Source: Bugula neritina
Taxonomy: Eukaryota; Bryozoa; Gymnolaemata; Cheilostomatida; Bugulidae
Assembly (NCBI GenBank): GCA_964035545.1
Contig: OZ037768.1
Location: forward strand, 23,400,819-23,464,818
Direction: 5' to 3'
DNA: 64,000 nucleotides
Shown here: piece by piece, positions 48,201-61,300 of the stretch
Layout: each line of letters opens with the position of its first letter
How positions within the stretch are numbered: position 1 is the stretch's first letter
The notes under the pieces: model-generated
Told to the model about the DNA's origin: nothing
Database searches by the model: none
What the model saw: the letters and a program-made list of their open reading frames with translations, nothing else
Program-made: the position numbers and the translations under genes

Positions 48201-50183
48201 ATGGAATTTGGAAAAAACCAACATGAAATCCAGAAATAAAATCAAAATGTCTTCAAGAAACAGTACCAGGTGTGTAGGAGAGGCTAATGAAAATTTATCA
48301 CTGAGGTCTACAGCTACTATATCCACATTTTGGTCAAAAACCTAGCATTATTGCATGTTAATTATCAATGCAATAAGGTTTTGCAAACTGTACACCACCA
48401 TAAGTAACCTTTTATGTTTGATTGTACTAATGTCTGGCTTTACATTTAATCATCTTCTAGGTTAACACATATTAAACCTGTCAAATTTGTTCTTTTGGGG
48501 TATATTTCCTTGCTGTATCTAGTGGAAGTTCAGGGGTTTTATTTTAAAACCAAGTTAACATAATTTTCTTGGGTGTGCTTTATTGTGTGTAAGGAGGTGT
48601 GGCGGTATCACCTTATGGATTAGACTAGTACTCTAATAAACTCCAAATAGGTTTTCAACCAATTTCTGCTTGCCAATGAGTTATCAACTCAAATTGCTCT
48701 TTATAATTAACCAACACATAATTTCTGATTAGCAATCTTTCTCTGTTCTGATCTATTATTCTTTTTCTGTGCACGGCAGTCTATTAGTTATTTAAAGTAA
48801 TCAGGTTGCATTTGGAGAGCACTTGTTACCTGTCTCTATTCTTCCATCTTTTTGAGATATTCAGCAATTTTTCTGTACAGGTTGGACTTAGTGTCAAAAT
48901 AAACCTAACTGCAGTTGAGTAAGACTACATTAAATTACATTACAGTCAACAGGTATAGGACAAGACTGAATATTTATATAGTTTGCAGCAATCAATGCCC
49001 AGTCGTCATGTAGCTGGTATGGTATGAAAATAATAGCGAGGTGCACATTTCAACACAGATTTTTTTCAGAAGAATTATAATTCTCAATGGCTTTAAATTG
49101 CATAAATTTGCATCAGAAGTGCTCTGAGGGCTTCGGTGGCCGGGGCGCTGCCCCGGACCCCGCCGGGGGCCTAGGCGGCCCCCTGGACCCCCGGCCTGAG
49201 AGTATGGCCAAGAATATTTTTACCACTACATCCCTGTTTATAAGTGTAATAAATGGTTTCTACATTTATTTGTGATGAACATAAAAAGTTATAGTTCAAC
49301 ACTAAGAATATTATGGTAATATTTCCATTTCAATAATTATTTCAGTTTATTGTTTTATTTTCTCTTTGATAAACAGTTATGTAACCAATAATTTAGTTAA
49401 CTTCTATCTATCTGGTTACATAACCATAAAAACTAATACAATCAAACTGAGATCACCAATACAGCTATTAAATATTGCAAGTCATTCTGTGCTATTGTAC
49501 CAATTACATCCCCTGATATACACAATAGAGCTATTATAGCACTATTGAATAAGAAAATTAAAACATTCATGCAACTAGAAATAATATGGATACATACAGC
49601 CCTATGAACTGGAAAATCCTGTGCAATGAGGCAGATTTATAAAACTTCTGCAACTTTAGCATCTATTTTGCATGGAGAAGTGTTTAGAATTTCTGATGTG
49701 TGCAAAAAACTGGCTTTTTCTGAATGCCAGTGAAGAGTCGTATACATTTGCTTAAACATAAATTTAGTTTACAACAAGCATTTCAAAGTGTCCAAAAATT
49801 ACATGCTGCATTATAACTACACTACTTTGAATCTTGAAAAAATATGGTTATACAATTCTAAACACCATCAGTTATATTAGTAATACATTAAAACTATATT
49901 AATGATAATGAGGCAATAAAAATAACTTCATAAGTTAATTAATCATTAGAACCTAGTAAAGCAGCAGAGATTAGCTTAGCCAGAAAATATACTATACTTC
50001 AAAATCAGAGTCTTCATCATCTAGAGACGGGAGATTTTGCTCAATTTCTTTAAGCATAGCATCAAACTTTGGCTTCATAGTAGAGTTGCCTCTAAAGAAA
50101 GTTGGAACAGCTGGTTCAGCCATTTCTTCATCTTCCTCTACTTCTTCAGCCAAATTATCACTATCAACTGAGTTGTCTGCCAT
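27210..50183 (-). CDS. DNAAF8: DNAAF8-like dynein axonemal assembly factor with C-terminal NDK-like modules
   Basis: Exons: 50183-49998, 47345-47204, 46863-46602, 45843-45605, 45387-45274, 43026-42915, 42316-42192, 41848-41689, 40969-40817, 40402-40250, 39681-39565, 39422-39299, 38843-38717, 38526-38306, 37903-37751, 37488-37363, 36618-36465, 36046-35885, 35607-35436, 35019-34844, 34213-34124, 33590-33456, 32791-32697, 32312-32177, 31808-31678, 31296-31165, 30949-30774, 30479-30188, 29788-29593, 29285-29115, 28952-28826, 28453-28277, 27833-27761, 27317-27210. All phases agree: 1738 residues. Matches to human DNAAF8 (from memory): DAMLKEIEQNLPSLD, EIEIFQR, RKEKLL, VFIDLRK. DNAAF8 helps pre-assemble axonemal dyneins in the cytoplasm of ciliated cells. 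The last ~700 residues are divergent NDK-like units. The acceptor before the ATG implies an upstream leader exon. Intron 27 uses a GC donor. The large introns host mobile elements. Confidence 0.85.
28491..28797. repeat. 21-bp minisatellite in DNAAF8 intron
   Basis: About 14 copies of TTACTGTATATTGACAGTACG. The unit is a multiple of three, so several frames stay open, but this is intronic. Confidence 0.9.
28975..29022 (-). repeat. Pyrimidine-rich (minus strand) tract before exon 31
   Basis: GAGAGAGGGAGAGAGG units on the plus strand make a roughly 45-base CT tract upstream of the exon 31 acceptor, effectively an extended polypyrimidine tract. Confidence 0.7.
33136..33249 (-). mobile_element. 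tRNA-derived SINE (minus orientation)
   Basis: Read on the minus strand it gives GGAGCAGCCGTTAGAG, a B-box-like GGGTTCAAAACC, and the family body GATGTTAGGAAGAGCATCCA. It is related to the copies at 38.96, 57.54 and 61.80 kb. It lies in a DNAAF8 intron. Confidence 0.75.
33605..33850. repeat. Palindromic minisatellite in DNAAF8 intron
   Basis: Alternating direct and inverted copies of AGTCATACTTGAGTGCA. Its RNA could form long hairpins. Confidence 0.85.
34394..34735. repeat. 44-bp minisatellite in DNAAF8 intron
   Basis: About eight units beginning TGTCTATTGTCTATCT. Tyr/Leu/Cys-rich frames across it are artefacts. Confidence 0.9.
35240..35430. repeat. CACT-rich tandem repeat
   Basis: Degenerate ACTCACTCACTC array in a DNAAF8 intron, ending just before exon 19. 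Confidence 0.85.
35645..35815. repeat. Roughly 57-bp tandem repeat in DNAAF8 intron
   Basis: About three imperfect units sharing TATACATGCCTGTAAGTAGA and GATTATAGGTAGATTTAGAA. Confidence 0.75.
36063..36190. repeat. 21-bp minisatellite in DNAAF8 intron
   Basis: Six units of ACCTGGTGTCAGCATCATACT next to exon 18. Confidence 0.9.
38552..38690. repeat. 30-bp minisatellite in DNAAF8 intron
   Basis: Units of 30 bases beginning AGCCAATGAG at 38,581, 38,611, 38,641 and 38,671, between exons 13 and 14. Confidence 0.85.
38960..39085 (+). mobile_element. tRNA-derived SINE (plus orientation, degenerate)
   Basis: Has the B-box GATTCGAATCCC and the family body TTGGTGATGTTAGGAAGGGC. It lies in a DNAAF8 intron and is inverted relative to the copy at 33.1 kb. 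Confidence 0.7.
41274..41385. repeat. Roughly 25-bp minisatellite in DNAAF8 intron
   Basis: Four to five units of TAGTAGTATAATTACTAGTA. Confidence 0.85.
41948..42115. repeat. 20-bp minisatellite in DNAAF8 intron
   Basis: About eight units of CAATAGCAGGCCTTACCATA between exons 7 and 8. Confidence 0.9.
43374..43946 (+). mobile_element. Solo LTR of an LTR retrotransposon
   Basis: The body, 43378-43942, starts TGTAAT and ends ATTACA, a perfect short inverted repeat with TG...CA ends. It is flanked on both sides by ATTC (43374-43377 and 43943-43946), a four-base target duplication. Internal promoter and processing signals are in the right order: TATAAAA at 43764-43770 and AATAAA at 43849-43854. 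No internal gag-pol region is attached, so this is a recombined solo LTR inside a DNAAF8 intron. Confidence 0.7.
43950..45270. other. DNAAF8 intron 5, remainder
   Basis: AT-rich intron DNA. The open frame at 44,881-45,090 has no recognised motif or supporting splice sites. GTAATAGGTGG-like words recur at 45,140-45,240. Confidence 0.4.
45691..45797 (-). repeat. In-frame 30-bp coding repeat in DNAAF8 exon 4
   Basis: The ten-residue unit SPRVASPQIS is present two to three times in tandem in exon 4, followed by an Arg/Ser-rich stretch (SRRHRNSRPSRNRNSRS). This is low-complexity, probably disordered linker sequence and may vary in copy number. Confidence 0.8.
47412..49244. mobile_element. hAT-like element in DNAAF8 intron 1
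   Basis: The element runs 47420-49236. Its ends are inverted repeats CAGGGATGTAGTGGTA, and it is flanked by perfect 8-bp target duplications TTTATAAG (47412-47419 and 49237-49244), the hAT hallmark. A subterminal perfect 14-base inverted repeat (CGTATGGCCTAGAA at 47455-47468 with its complement at 47481-47494) makes a hairpin. The right end has an unusually GC-rich block (about 49,130-49,200: GGGGCGCTGCCCCGG). The interior has no transposase frame. This insertion accounts for most of intron 1. Confidence 0.85.
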
Positions 50184-51168
50184 CTGCAAACAAGCAAAAT
50201 ATAAAAAATATTTAAAACCGTTTATATACAATGCTTCATAGAATAAATTTTATTTCACAAGTTTCACAATTATCAATAACCATTTATTGTGTAAAGCATT
50301 GCTGTAGTAAAAGCACAAAATTTTGAGTTGTATAATCAAATTAATACTTATTCACATTACAAGTATCAAATATTTGTTTATTGCTAGACAGAGCAAAGAC
50401 TTAGTCCTTATTTTATTTCTTATCTCTGATTTCATCTGCTATCTCTTTATACACAAATTGAACTCAACGACTAATAGTAAAAGACTGCTAAGCCTAATGT
50501 TTGATGATGTTACAAAGATAACAGGTTCAATCATAATCCTAGAGTTATAATGAATTTTGTCAGACTTTCACTTTCAATATTATTATAACAATGAATATGA
50601 ATGCCAACAACACACTCGACAATATTAATGCTTGCAGTGATTGTGATAACGCTTGAATCGTTGTCACAATCAGTATCACTATCAGTATCACTGCAGGCAT
50701 CAAGTTCAACAAAAACAGCATTAAAACCTACTATCATACATAATATTATGTTTGAGACAATCAAATTGTAATTATGGTAATTGATTATCAATTTATAATG
50801 ATGATAATCATCAAATTCAACATATTCATAATCAAATTCATATTGATATTCATACTCATAATCATATTCATATTGGTTCAACTTTTATATATTTATTTTA
50901 TATTGATAAACATCATCACAAAAATGTTTAAGTCAAATAGTATTAAAAAACAACAAATATCGTATGACTTGCGTTCATTTTTACTGTAAAAAGTGCAAAC
51001 TTTGAGTGATGCGATTGTGACTAGCAAGCGTGATTGTAGAACAGTTACAAAATAAAAGCGTCCTTAGTGAACGCTGCCATCTTATAATTTATATAGTAGA
51101 TCGATTTTTACTCGTAGAACGCGACTGCTCTCAGCCAATTAACAATCAGATAATATACATAATCCAAC
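50184..51168. promoter_or_regulatory. Shared upstream region of DNAAF8 (-) and PSMA2 (+)
   Basis: 985 bases lie between the two start codons. DNAAF8 must have a leader exon here, because a splice acceptor directly precedes its ATG. GCCATCTT at 51076-51083, close to the PSMA2 start, matches the YY1-type motif common at housekeeping promoters. A degenerate CATATTCATAATCA repeat occupies about 50,810-50,880. No TATA box is convincing. Confidence 0.45.
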
Positions 51169-53916
<2,748 letters not shown>

Positions 53917-54088
53917 TATTTATAAGACATGTACAAATATGGCTAATAGTTGCCATTCTGACAGCCATGTTTCCTCATACCAACATAACTGTCAACCAAG
54001 TAATGGTAACTGTTTAACATGGAGATGTTTATAAAATAACAAACCTAATAATTATTTCTAGTTGATTGTATTGTACTCCTTTGTTATA

Positions 54089-54094
54089 AATAAA
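54089..54094 (+). terminator. Polyadenylation signal of PSMA2
   Basis: AATAAA 173 bases after the stop codon, directly before a tandem repeat. Confidence 0.6.
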
Positions 54095-54109
54095 CATCTT
54101 ATCAAATCA

Positions 54110-54420
54110 CCTACTGTCACATGTCACCCACTGTCACATGTCACTCACTTGTTACATGTGACCTACTGTTACATGTCACTCACTTGTTACATGTCAATCA
54201 CTGTTACATGTCATCCACTGTTACAAGTAACCCACTGTTACATGTCACTCACTTGTTACTTGTCACCCACTTGTTTGTTGCATGTCACTAACTTACTACA
54301 TGTCACTCACTGTTACATGTCGTTCACTTGTTACACGTCACTCACTTGTTACACGTCACTCACTTGTTACACGTCACTCACTTGTTACACGTCACTCACT
54401 TATTACATGTCACTTTGACA
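54110..54420. repeat. CACTTGTTACATGTCACT minisatellite
   Basis: Roughly 15-18-base units of CACTGTTACATGT / CACTTGTTACACGT between PSMA2 and ADAR. The Thr/Cys/His frames across it are artefacts. Confidence 0.9.
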
Positions 54421-55335
54421 ATGATAATATCAGCTGTAAAATTGCTAAAAACTTTATTGCGCACATAAATCAAGCAAAACAACTTTAACAAACACCAAAC
54501 AGTAAAAAAGTGGACTAAATAAATTCTGAGCTTATAGTCTCAATGTGAGGAGTTCGCTTACCATTTACATTTAATGCTGTAATCATAGCAAGCAACATAT
54601 AATGTGACATTGCTGAATAAGAAAACACCTATTAGGAAGAAGGTTGTGTACAGATGAACACATTAGACATAAGTAACCATAGAACAGCAATTAGCAGAGA
54701 GCTAGTCCCAGTGCGTTTACTTAAACCAAAGTTCAGTTGATTAAACAAACAGAAAAATAAAAAGTTTCAAGACTAGAAAACAAAGTTGACATGAAATATA
54801 ATACAAGTCAGAGTTGAACTTCTGCAGCTCTAAAACATTTGATTATGTTGGCAAATGAGTAATCAGCAGGAATAGTGTATTACATTACGTGTAATATATA
54901 CCACAAATTAATATAATATACAATATTATATCATTTCATGCTACTTTACTCAATTGTATATTTTACTTTTTTCTAAAAGAACAATAAAAATAAATTAAAA
55001 AGAACTTTTTTAAAGGCAGGCAGGAAAACTGATTAAGGTCTCTATTCTGTAGACATACTTGTTTACATGTAGATGTCATTGCTGACATTCATGCCTACAT
55101 GTAAATATTGTTGGCAGATGTTCATGTCTGCATGCAGAGGTCATTGGCAGACGATCATGCAGATCAATTAATGAGTCACGATGAGTCATGAGACAAGTTG
55201 AAGAAGGACCTTTCTTAAACCTCAACATTTGAGATGGTAAACATATGCCGTGAGTTAATATTTTCCTGCTCTTATATTATCAGGAAATGACTTCATAAAC
55301 TTAGCACATGTTTTGAGTGTAGATATATAGTCGGT
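54421..55335. other. Convergent intergenic region / ADAR 3' UTR
   Basis: No coding exon. A reverse-strand AATAAA at 54458-54453 could end ADAR transcripts. Repeated GTCATTG..AGA..TTCATG words lie at 55,070-55,170. Confidence 0.45.
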
Positions 55336-58300
55336 TTACTTCTTAAAAAGCCCTTGTTCAACTGGTTTTGTTACCCAGTGCCCATAACCTCTCTCCTTTA
55401 TTAAGTCACGGAAAGTTTTCTTCGCCTCTTCATACTTGTCATTTAATTTCTTAGCTTCTAAGTAGTTGCCCGCCCCAAAGAGATGCTGTTTACCGGATAT
55501 CTTACTCAACTCCCGATACCGGTGCAGGAACCCGGCTTTACACAGTCGACTTGCTCCTGATTCGCCCGTCCTGAACGGTGACCTACAAATGGACAATGTG
55601 AGACTTAAATGAAGGAGAAATGTACTCGTTATATAACCTGGCAAAAATTGCTCAACATTGACATTGACCTGCAATATTAGCTATTGCTGAAATGGAAGCT
55701 CAATATCTACTAATAGAAAAGCAACTCTATGTGTAGATAACATAAAAAAGCTACAATTATGTGTTATCAGCTCCCATATGTTGTCCTCGTAGGAGTTGTG
55801 TTCTATTTTTACAAATATACAAACACCATGATCTCTTCAGCATTAGCAGCTTTAATAAATATTACCAGTAGTGACATATATGTAACTACTTGCAATTGAA
55901 AATTAAAATAAACCTGCAAAGTTTAATTAATTTTGCTACTGTTAATTAAATATTTGTTTTATCAAATCTGAAAAGCAAATTTTTAAAGACATGTTTGTTC
56001 GAAAGCTTCTTGTTAATTTCATTTTTTAAAGAACCTTAATTGTGTAGAATCTTAAGGATATATAAAACAGATATAAACAGATCATTTCCAAATAAACATG
56101 TAGAATGTAGAGGATAATTACGTTTCAATACTTTTCCCAGTCCTGCCATCACATATCTCAATCTTGTCATGATCCAATGACCAGTTCACACTACAACATA
56201 GCACAGTTTGTATAATTGAATTGAACTTTGACAGATTATATTATTTACAGTTCTAGCTATCTCAACATAATTGTAAATATTACTTAGCAACAGCCTTAAT
56301 ACATAACACTCGGGAGGGGTGGGGGTGTGTTCCCTTCCCTAATGATCAGTATACCATCAGCAAGATTCGACTATCAATATAACTACAGGTGAAATTGTAT
56401 TTACAGTTACACTACGTGATAGTCTGCAGTACGTGATAGTCTGCAGTACGTGATAGTCTGCACTACGTGATAGTCTGTATTACGTGATAGTCTGCAGTAC
56501 GTGATAGTCTGCACTACGTGATAGTCTGCAGTACGTGATAGTCTGCAGTACGTGATAGTCTGTAGTACGTGATAGTCTGCAGTACGTGATAGTCTGTAGT
56601 ACGTGATAGTCTGTAGTACGTACCAGACTGAGTACTTACCATAGAGTGTTGGTTTTCTCACAGCCCCGAGGCGCGTCATACAGTGTAACTCTGCCTAGAT
56701 AAGGGTGGTTCAGCATGTACCCCTCCGGCAGCAGGGTGTTCACAACTTCAGGCATGCGGCAGCATACAGCTCGAGACAAATGGCCGTGATCAAACAGATT
56801 GCCTTAAAATAGAACAGACAGTCTTAAAATTATCTTGAAATATTATTAAAGCAATGAGCCAGCCGACGTCATGAAAATCTTAACCAGAGAGATAAATATT
56901 ATGCAGGAAAAATGGAACACACTGTGTCAATATTTCCTTACTAGCAGATGCCTGCATAGCAAAATATTGTAGCAGGGGAGTACAATACTCACACTCACAA
57001 ATCAGTTATAAAAACAGACCTCAATTGATACTCGCATCTTTCTAATTAATATATATAACCATGTATACTACAGCCAATTACATATCTTGACTCATCTACT
57101 TAGAGTTATCTACTCACGTTGACATCTGAGCTAATCATAGTATTACAGTGACAGTACAAAGAGTTGCCCTCTCCTATCACTGCTGGAGTAGAATACAAGT
57201 GTGAACCTACCGAGAGTAACCGAAGTGATGTACACGGGTTCTATGAAGTGAGACAGCAGGCAGCCCTGAACACCCAGCACATTCCACCTCAGTATCTTGT
57301 CACTGCAAGACATGGTCCTCAGTCTTTTCCCTTGAATAATACCGTCCCACGTCTGAACATATTCCTGGTTCTTCTCTAGTGGAATAGTTCCTTCACCTGT
57401 GAGTAATGTAATACATATACTAGAATACGTATGCTACAATACATATACTAGAATACGTATGCTACAATACATATACTATGACACATATACTATAATAAAT
57501 ATATTATAACATACATACAGTATAATACAGTAGTCAGGGTCTAGGGGTCAGAGCTTTAGCTTAGTAATCACGGAGTCAAGGTTCTAACCCCGACAAAGGT
57601 CATTGGTGATGTTAGGAAGAGCATCCAGTCATAATTGCTCCTATGCCTCATCTGAATAAGTCCTTGGCCAAACTTAAAAACACCCTTTCCATCAGAGATC
57701 CCCAAAGAGATGGTGACTATAAACTTGTGTGACCGTTTCGCGAGTTTATAATACGAGTACATTAAGCTATATATATATATATAACTCACCAGTCTCTATC
57801 TTAGTGCGGAGATTGCCGTGAGCGTCACTCGTAAACGTCGGCAGATGAACTCCATTCTCGATTCTCTCCACTCCTTCCTCCCCCAGCAGCACCAACTCTC
57901 TACAGAAAGTCATGTGACTGTGAAGTGAATCATGTGATTTATGAATGCACGGCACAGAATACAACATTTGACAGAGAGAGAGAGAGAGAAAGACAGGGTA
58001 AAACTCCAAGGTAGGACTTGAGAAAATAAATAGAGTTTGAAAACAGGAAATAAACAAATCATTGCAAAGAATTTGACAAGTTTAAAAACTCGTTTGTAAG
58101 TAAAACTGCAAGAACCATTTTTATTACGTAATCTTCTAGTTTGGAAAAATAAAACTTAAAACGGCAAAGTTTTACAGTGACCTTCGAAGCAATTTTCATA
58201 AGTTGAATTTTTTTGATTTTTCAACAAAAAACTGCTTTTAATAAGAATTCTCCTCTTGATATTACAGTGTCTCAATGTAGCAAAAGGGCCAAACTATTAT

Positions 58301-61300
58301 ATAGCTAGTTCTATTCACACCCACACTATTGTAGATTATTAATAGTCTCGCAGTTTAATAGCTACACCATGAGCTCTACACAAACTATTAATATACTAGT
58401 ATACCTGTCTAATATTAACACCCGTGAGCTCTACACAAACTATTAATATACTATTATACCTGTCGCTAACAAAAGGGGAATATCCCTCATCTTCTGTGAT
58501 ATATTCGTGAAGTTCACTGAAATAGAATAGTGAACTGGCATGTAACGCAAACTTTAACAGGAAACACAAAACAGGAAACAGTTAACTGCGACAGAGTAAA
58601 AGCAGAGCAGAGCTAAATACAGAGACGTATTGCAAGTATGGTGGTGTTATAAAGTTTAACGGGCATGCACAATGTGGACAGACAGATGACCTTACACTGA
58701 CCTTGGGCTGAAGAGTGCTCCGTCTCCACAGGGTGCTGTGCTAATATAATGGTGGATAGAGATGTCGGGGTGGAGGGAGAGAAGACCAGGGGTGCAAGGG
58801 GACTCAACAAATATAGACGCATTTCCTTGATAGAAGTTCTTAGCCTCACTGTAGAAATACCTGACAACAAGCACAGCGGGTGGGGTACACATTTAGTCCA
58901 ATGCCCCACTAAGATATGCAGCAAAAACTACTACACAATATTGTAGTGGAATTATCAAAGTTTTCACTTTGTACTATTCCTCCAACTTTCGCAGACAAGC
59001 TGTGACTACAGCAGTCATACCTCTTAAATACAGCCACTTGGCGAAACCCTGTGCTACTTCACAGGTTTATGAAATATTTTCCTTTTTTTAATAATATTTG
59101 ACGCAATTAGTTGCATCGTGTTATTTCACGATTGCCACAAAATATTGTTAGTTTTAAAGTTTCATGTTATCCTAACATATATGAGTATTAGTTTTGCATA
59201 TTAGTGACTTGTTTATTGGTTTGTCATTGCTTGTAGATTTGACAGTGTAAAGTTCTAGTGATGTCTAAGATCAGTTGTAAGCCAAGATTAAATGTAAATA
59301 AAAATAACACGGCTAAACACCAACTCCGTTCCCTATAAGTATAAAAGACCGATTGTGTTGGTAAATAAGGCGTTGAGATTCCAACTGATCAGATTCCCGA
59401 AAAGCTGACAGTCATTTTGAGTTTCAGTCAAATGAAAAAGTGTTATGCATATACATTACACTACAAAATGGTGTCCATAAACATATGGAAAAGTAATAGT
59501 TCAAAGTGCTGCATGGAAATGGTCACCTAGTAATAGTCAGAACTCACTTGACCAAAGCTCTGCGGGCAATAACTTCAGCATGACTATCATTTATCACACG
59601 GCCATCCATACTCAGCCCGTCTCCATTGATACACGTATTGCCAGTTCCTAAGGCTACGACCTCGCCTAGTTCTTCGTCTACAGTCACATTACAAGGTCAT
59701 TACACAACATATGTGTAATATAATATATAACATACACATAATACGGTATAGAGTGCATAATATAACATCTATGTAATAAATATATAGTACTAGAATATGC
59801 ATGTAATATAATATATAGTATACAATATAATATCACATGCAATATAGATATCACAAAACAATCATGCAGTATTCAGACTGATTTCAACATTTGCTGACCT
59901 TTCTGAAGGACAAATGCGGACATGACCTTACGACCCGCAAGGTACTCTGGGACACCCTGCAGGAGCTTGTAGAGTTTGTGGTGAGCACACGACGCTACTT
60001 TGTCAAAGTGGGTCGCTTCTTCCTCGGGCATCTGCGGCTACAAGTATAGAGTAAGCAGTCTCAGTGCATGTGTACCGAGTGGAGTAGGACAACCTGAGGG
60101 TATATAATGAGGGTACTAGAGGGTATATAATGAGGGTACTAGAGGGTATATAATGAGGGTACTAGAGGGTATATAATGAGGGTACTAGAGGGTATATAAT
60201 GAGGGTACTAGAGGGTATATAATGAGGGTACTAGAGGGTATATAATGAGGGTACTAGAGGGTATATAATGAGGGTATTAGAGGGTATATAATGAGGGTAC
60301 TAGAGGGTATATAATGAGGGTATTAGAGGGTATATAATGAGGGTATTAGAGGGTATATAATGAGGGTACTAGAGGGTATATAATGAGGGTACTAGAGGGT
60401 TTTGTAGTCGCTAAAGGTCTCCACAATCTATAAATCACTTAACAACTTATACAAGAGTTGAATGTACTAATATTAAGTAAAGCAAAAAATAAATCACTAC
60501 AAGTTACTTTTATTATAAGAATGACATTACTAATCACCACCTCTTAATCTATGTTTCATAGGGACACTCTGCCCTCCCCCCCCCCCCCAGTTCACTAAGG
60601 CTACTAGAAACTGCTTTATATAACAAACAGCAGCTAACAGAGTAGAATAAAGTGGATAATTCAGAACTTACAGCGTCGAGTTGCATGAGAAACTGGACAG
60701 CGTTATCCGCTGCCAACCTCTTGGCCTCTTTCTTAGTCTTGCCGGGTGCCTGTGCTATGGGCTGCTCTTCATTGTTCACACAGATAGAAGCTATGAATCT
60801 GCAGGAGAGAATAACTCTTGATAGTATTAAATAGATGAGTCACAGCTCTGTGTTGGGAAAACCCGTCTATTAGACATGATATTCAGGTGGAAAACCCGTC
60901 TACTAGACTTTATGTTGAGCAGTTGCCTACCCGTCAGGTCCCGCCACGTCGCTGGCTGATATGGTGAACGGCATTCTCTTCTTCTGACAGAATTCTTGAA
61001 GCACTGAGATGGGGTTTCGAGTTAGAGCACCGGCAGCGGTCAGCACCTACAGTATTAAAGTCAGCGTAAAGTCAACATCTGAAGTGGTAGTCAGTGCACA
61101 GTCAACACCTGCAGTATCAGCATACAGTCAACACCTGAAATTGACACACCTTGTTGTTGGACTCTTCACGGTCCATAGTTGTGACGACTTTGACACCAGA
61201 ATCAGAGTTGTCAGAATTCAACACAATCTTCCGACCCAAAGCGTCGTAGAGGACTTTTGATGCGTCTGAAAACAGCAGGAGGGTGCAACTAACAACATGA

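Noticed and set aside
49087-49275. GC-rich frame with GGRGAAPDPAGGLGG
   Set aside because: It lies in the terminal region of a hAT-like element and is a self-complementary GC block, not a gene.
54062-54488. Thr/Cys/His-rich frames after PSMA2
   Set aside because: Minisatellite translation, downstream of the PSMA2 polyadenylation signal.
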